DNA from: Sideroxydans sp.
GTDB lineage: Bacteria > Pseudomonadota > Gammaproteobacteria > Burkholderiales > Gallionellaceae
NCBI GenBank assembly: GCA_027310665.1
Contig: DAIDAJ010000127.1
Location: forward strand, 1 to 64,000
DNA length: 64,000 nucleotides
Direction: 5' to 3'
Shown here in pieces: positions 62,772-64,000 of this stretch; position 1 is the stretch's first letter, and every line of letters begins with the position of its first letter. The position numbers and the translations under genes were made by a program. The notes under the pieces were generated by a model. It worked only from the letters and a program-made list of their open reading frames with translations, had not been told where the DNA came from and made no database searches.

Positions 62772-64000
62772 CTACCTGATCCACACTGTCTTCGCGTTCA
62801 CGAATTCATGGATTCCCAGTCTGGACAGTTCGCGCCCGTAGCCCGAAGACTTGATGCCGCCAAACGGTAAACGCGGATCAGATTTGACCATGCCGTTGAT
62901 GAAGCTGCATCCGGCCTGGATGTGCGTCGCCAGTTGCTCGGCCCGTGCAACGTCCTTGCTCCAGATCGATGAACCAAGCCCGAATCTGGTCTCGTTTGCG
63001 ATGTGCAGCGCATCCTCTTCGTTCGCGGCGCGGATCACGATGGCGACCGGACCGAACAGCTCTTCGTGGTAAGCGCAGGCCCCGGAGGTGACGCGATCCA
63101 GAATGGATGGCTGGTAGAAGAACCCTTCGCGCTCGACCGGCTTGCACCCGGTCACTGCGATCGCCCCGTGGGCAATCGATTCGGTGATCTGGCGGTGCAG
63201 GTTGTCGCGCAGGTCGAGGCGGGCCATGGGGCCGATCTGCGTGGTCTCGTCCATCGGGTCGCCGAGCTTGAGCGCTTCCACTTTCGTTTTGAGGCGGCGC
63301 AAAAATTCCTCCGCGATCTGCGGTACGAGGATGAACCGCTTCGCCGCGATGCACGATTGCCCGCCATTGAGGTAGCGCGAGGCAACGGCCATATTGACTG
63401 CCAATTCGAGATCGGCATCGTGCAGCACGATGAACGGGTCGGAGCCGCCCAATTCCAGTACGCATTTCTTCAGGTGCTGGCCGGCACACGCCGCCACTTT
63501 GCGTCCTGCAGCCTCCGATCCGGTGAGCGTCACGGCGTGGATATGCGGGCTGGCGATCACCCCGGCGACGTGCTCGACCTCGATCATCAGGTTCGTGAAC
63601 ACCCCCTCCGGCAAACCGCTGTCGCGAAAGATCGCCGCAATCGCAAGCGCGCACTGCGGAACGTTGGGTGCATGCTTCAACGCTACTGCGTTCCCTGCCA
63701 TCAAGGCTGGCGCGGCTGCGCGGAACACTTGCCAGAAAGGAAAGTTCCACGGCATGACGGCCAGCACCACGCCGAGCGGGTAATGCGCGACATAACTTTT
63801 GCCGGCATCCGATGCAATCGCTTCGTCACGCAGAAAACCCTCGGCCTGTTCGGCGTAAAAGTCGCAAGCACCCGCGCATTTTTCGACTTCAGCGCGCGCC
63901 TCGCGCAGCGGCTTGCCCATCTCCAGCGTGATGAGCGCCGCATATTGCCCAAGCTGCGCACGCAACAGGGCCGCTGCATTGCGCAGTATTCCGGCGCGCC
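62772..64000 (-). CDS. Aldehyde dehydrogenase (succinate-semialdehyde type), 5' end missing
   Basis: NAD(P)-dependent aldehyde dehydrogenase. The frame runs open to the end of the window, so the N-terminus lies beyond. The track's start at 63965 is an internal TTG. Visible are the cofactor region (MPWNFPFWQ), the general-base glutamate in LELGGSDPF, and the catalytic cysteine in GQSCIAAKRF. It resembles the GabD/Sad group of ~455 residues. The substrate is inferred only from similarity. The 200-bp gap to the kinase gene shows nothing. Confidence 0.87.
   Translation of the reverse strand, partial: RAGILRNAAALLRAQLGQYAALITLEMGKPLREARAEVEKCAGACDFYAEQAEGFLRDEAIASDAGKSYVAHYPLGVVLAVMPWNFPFWQVFRAAAPALMAGNAVALKHAPNVPQCALAIAAIFRDSGLPEGVFTNLMIEVEHVAGVIASPHIHAVTLTGSEAAGRKVAACAGQHLKKCVLELGGSDPFIVLHDADLELAVNMAVASRYLNGGQSCIAAKRFILVPQIAEEFLRRLKTKVEALKLGDPMDETTQIGPMARLDLRDNLHRQITESIAHGAIAVTGCKPVEREGFFYQPSILDRVTSGACAYHEELFGPVAIVIRAANEEDALHIANETRFGLGSSIWSKDVARAEQLATHIQAGCSFINGMVKSDPRLPFGGIKSSGYGRELSRLGIHEFVNAKTVWIR

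Noticed and set aside
1-64000. CRISPR arrays, tRNA or rRNA genes, prophage
   Set aside because: No regularly spaced direct repeats, no cloverleaf with a CCA-type acceptor and no phage structural genes were seen in reading the intergenic regions; a tRNA scan was not possible here.

Overview
The window is 64 kb of a Gram-negative bacterial chromosome. Gene content and order suggest a betaproteobacterium, perhaps a member of the Nitrosomonadales close to Gallionellaceae. Supporting signs are the divergent bamD/rluD pair followed by pgeF, Mla and Pal envelope lipoproteins, moderately high G+C, and many translationally coupled ATGA/GTGA/TTGA junctions. The taxonomic placement is inference. No rRNA, tRNA, CRISPR array or prophage was recognised.

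Layout. (1) 1-5.9 kb: nitrate assimilation, comprising the end of a nitrate ABC transporter ATPase, nirB, nirD and nasA. The nirB leader carries two hexaloop hairpins and a terminator in the ANTAR (NasT/NasR) arrangement. (2) 5.9-11 kb: a gene-poor stretch of degenerate repeats, a secreted protein, a soluble CZB zinc protein, an HTH-ferredoxin-reductase fusion, a secreted esterase and a lipoprotein. (3) 11.1-21 kb: malonate use. A GntR regulator diverges from a TRAP transporter (matPQM type) and the malonate decarboxylase genes mdcA-C-D-E-G-B-H, with palindromic operators between them. (4) 21-27.5 kb: a TauE/SafE permease, an ABC-2 exporter, cytochrome c, YceI with cytochrome b561, and HtpX. 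(5) 27.5-39.6 kb: envelope functions (MlaA, two Pal-like lipoproteins, ClC channel, BamD), a CHASE2 adenylate cyclase/SH3/M48 protease operon, MarR, Nudix, RluD, PgeF, and an unlisted 44-residue membrane protein. (6) 39.8-49.2 kb: KAS III, an MHS-family transporter, an MCP-PilZ fusion, ZIP transporter, Hsp20, a PAS protein, a FixLJ-like two-component pair and a nitroreductase. (7) 49.4-54.5 kb: RimO, YkgJ, fluoride channel, DUF190, DUF2934, spermidine-synthase-like protein, DUF2937 and NnrD. (8) 54.6-64 kb: purL, a small winged-helix regulator, an IS1182-family element and a truncated aldehyde dehydrogenase.

The least ordinary part is 54-62.6 kb. NnrD and PurL both carry in-frame, palindrome-rich insertions in the coding sequence. 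The gene after purL is a winged-helix regulator whose last 17 codons repeat the 3' end of purL. Its promoter overlaps the purL stop codon, holds two palindromes 21 bp apart, and predicts a leaderless mRNA. A 1,696-bp IS1182-family element with 16-bp inverted repeats and a GGCC target duplication splits a hybrid histidine kinase. Removing the element and one GGCC joins the kinase and receiver halves in frame.
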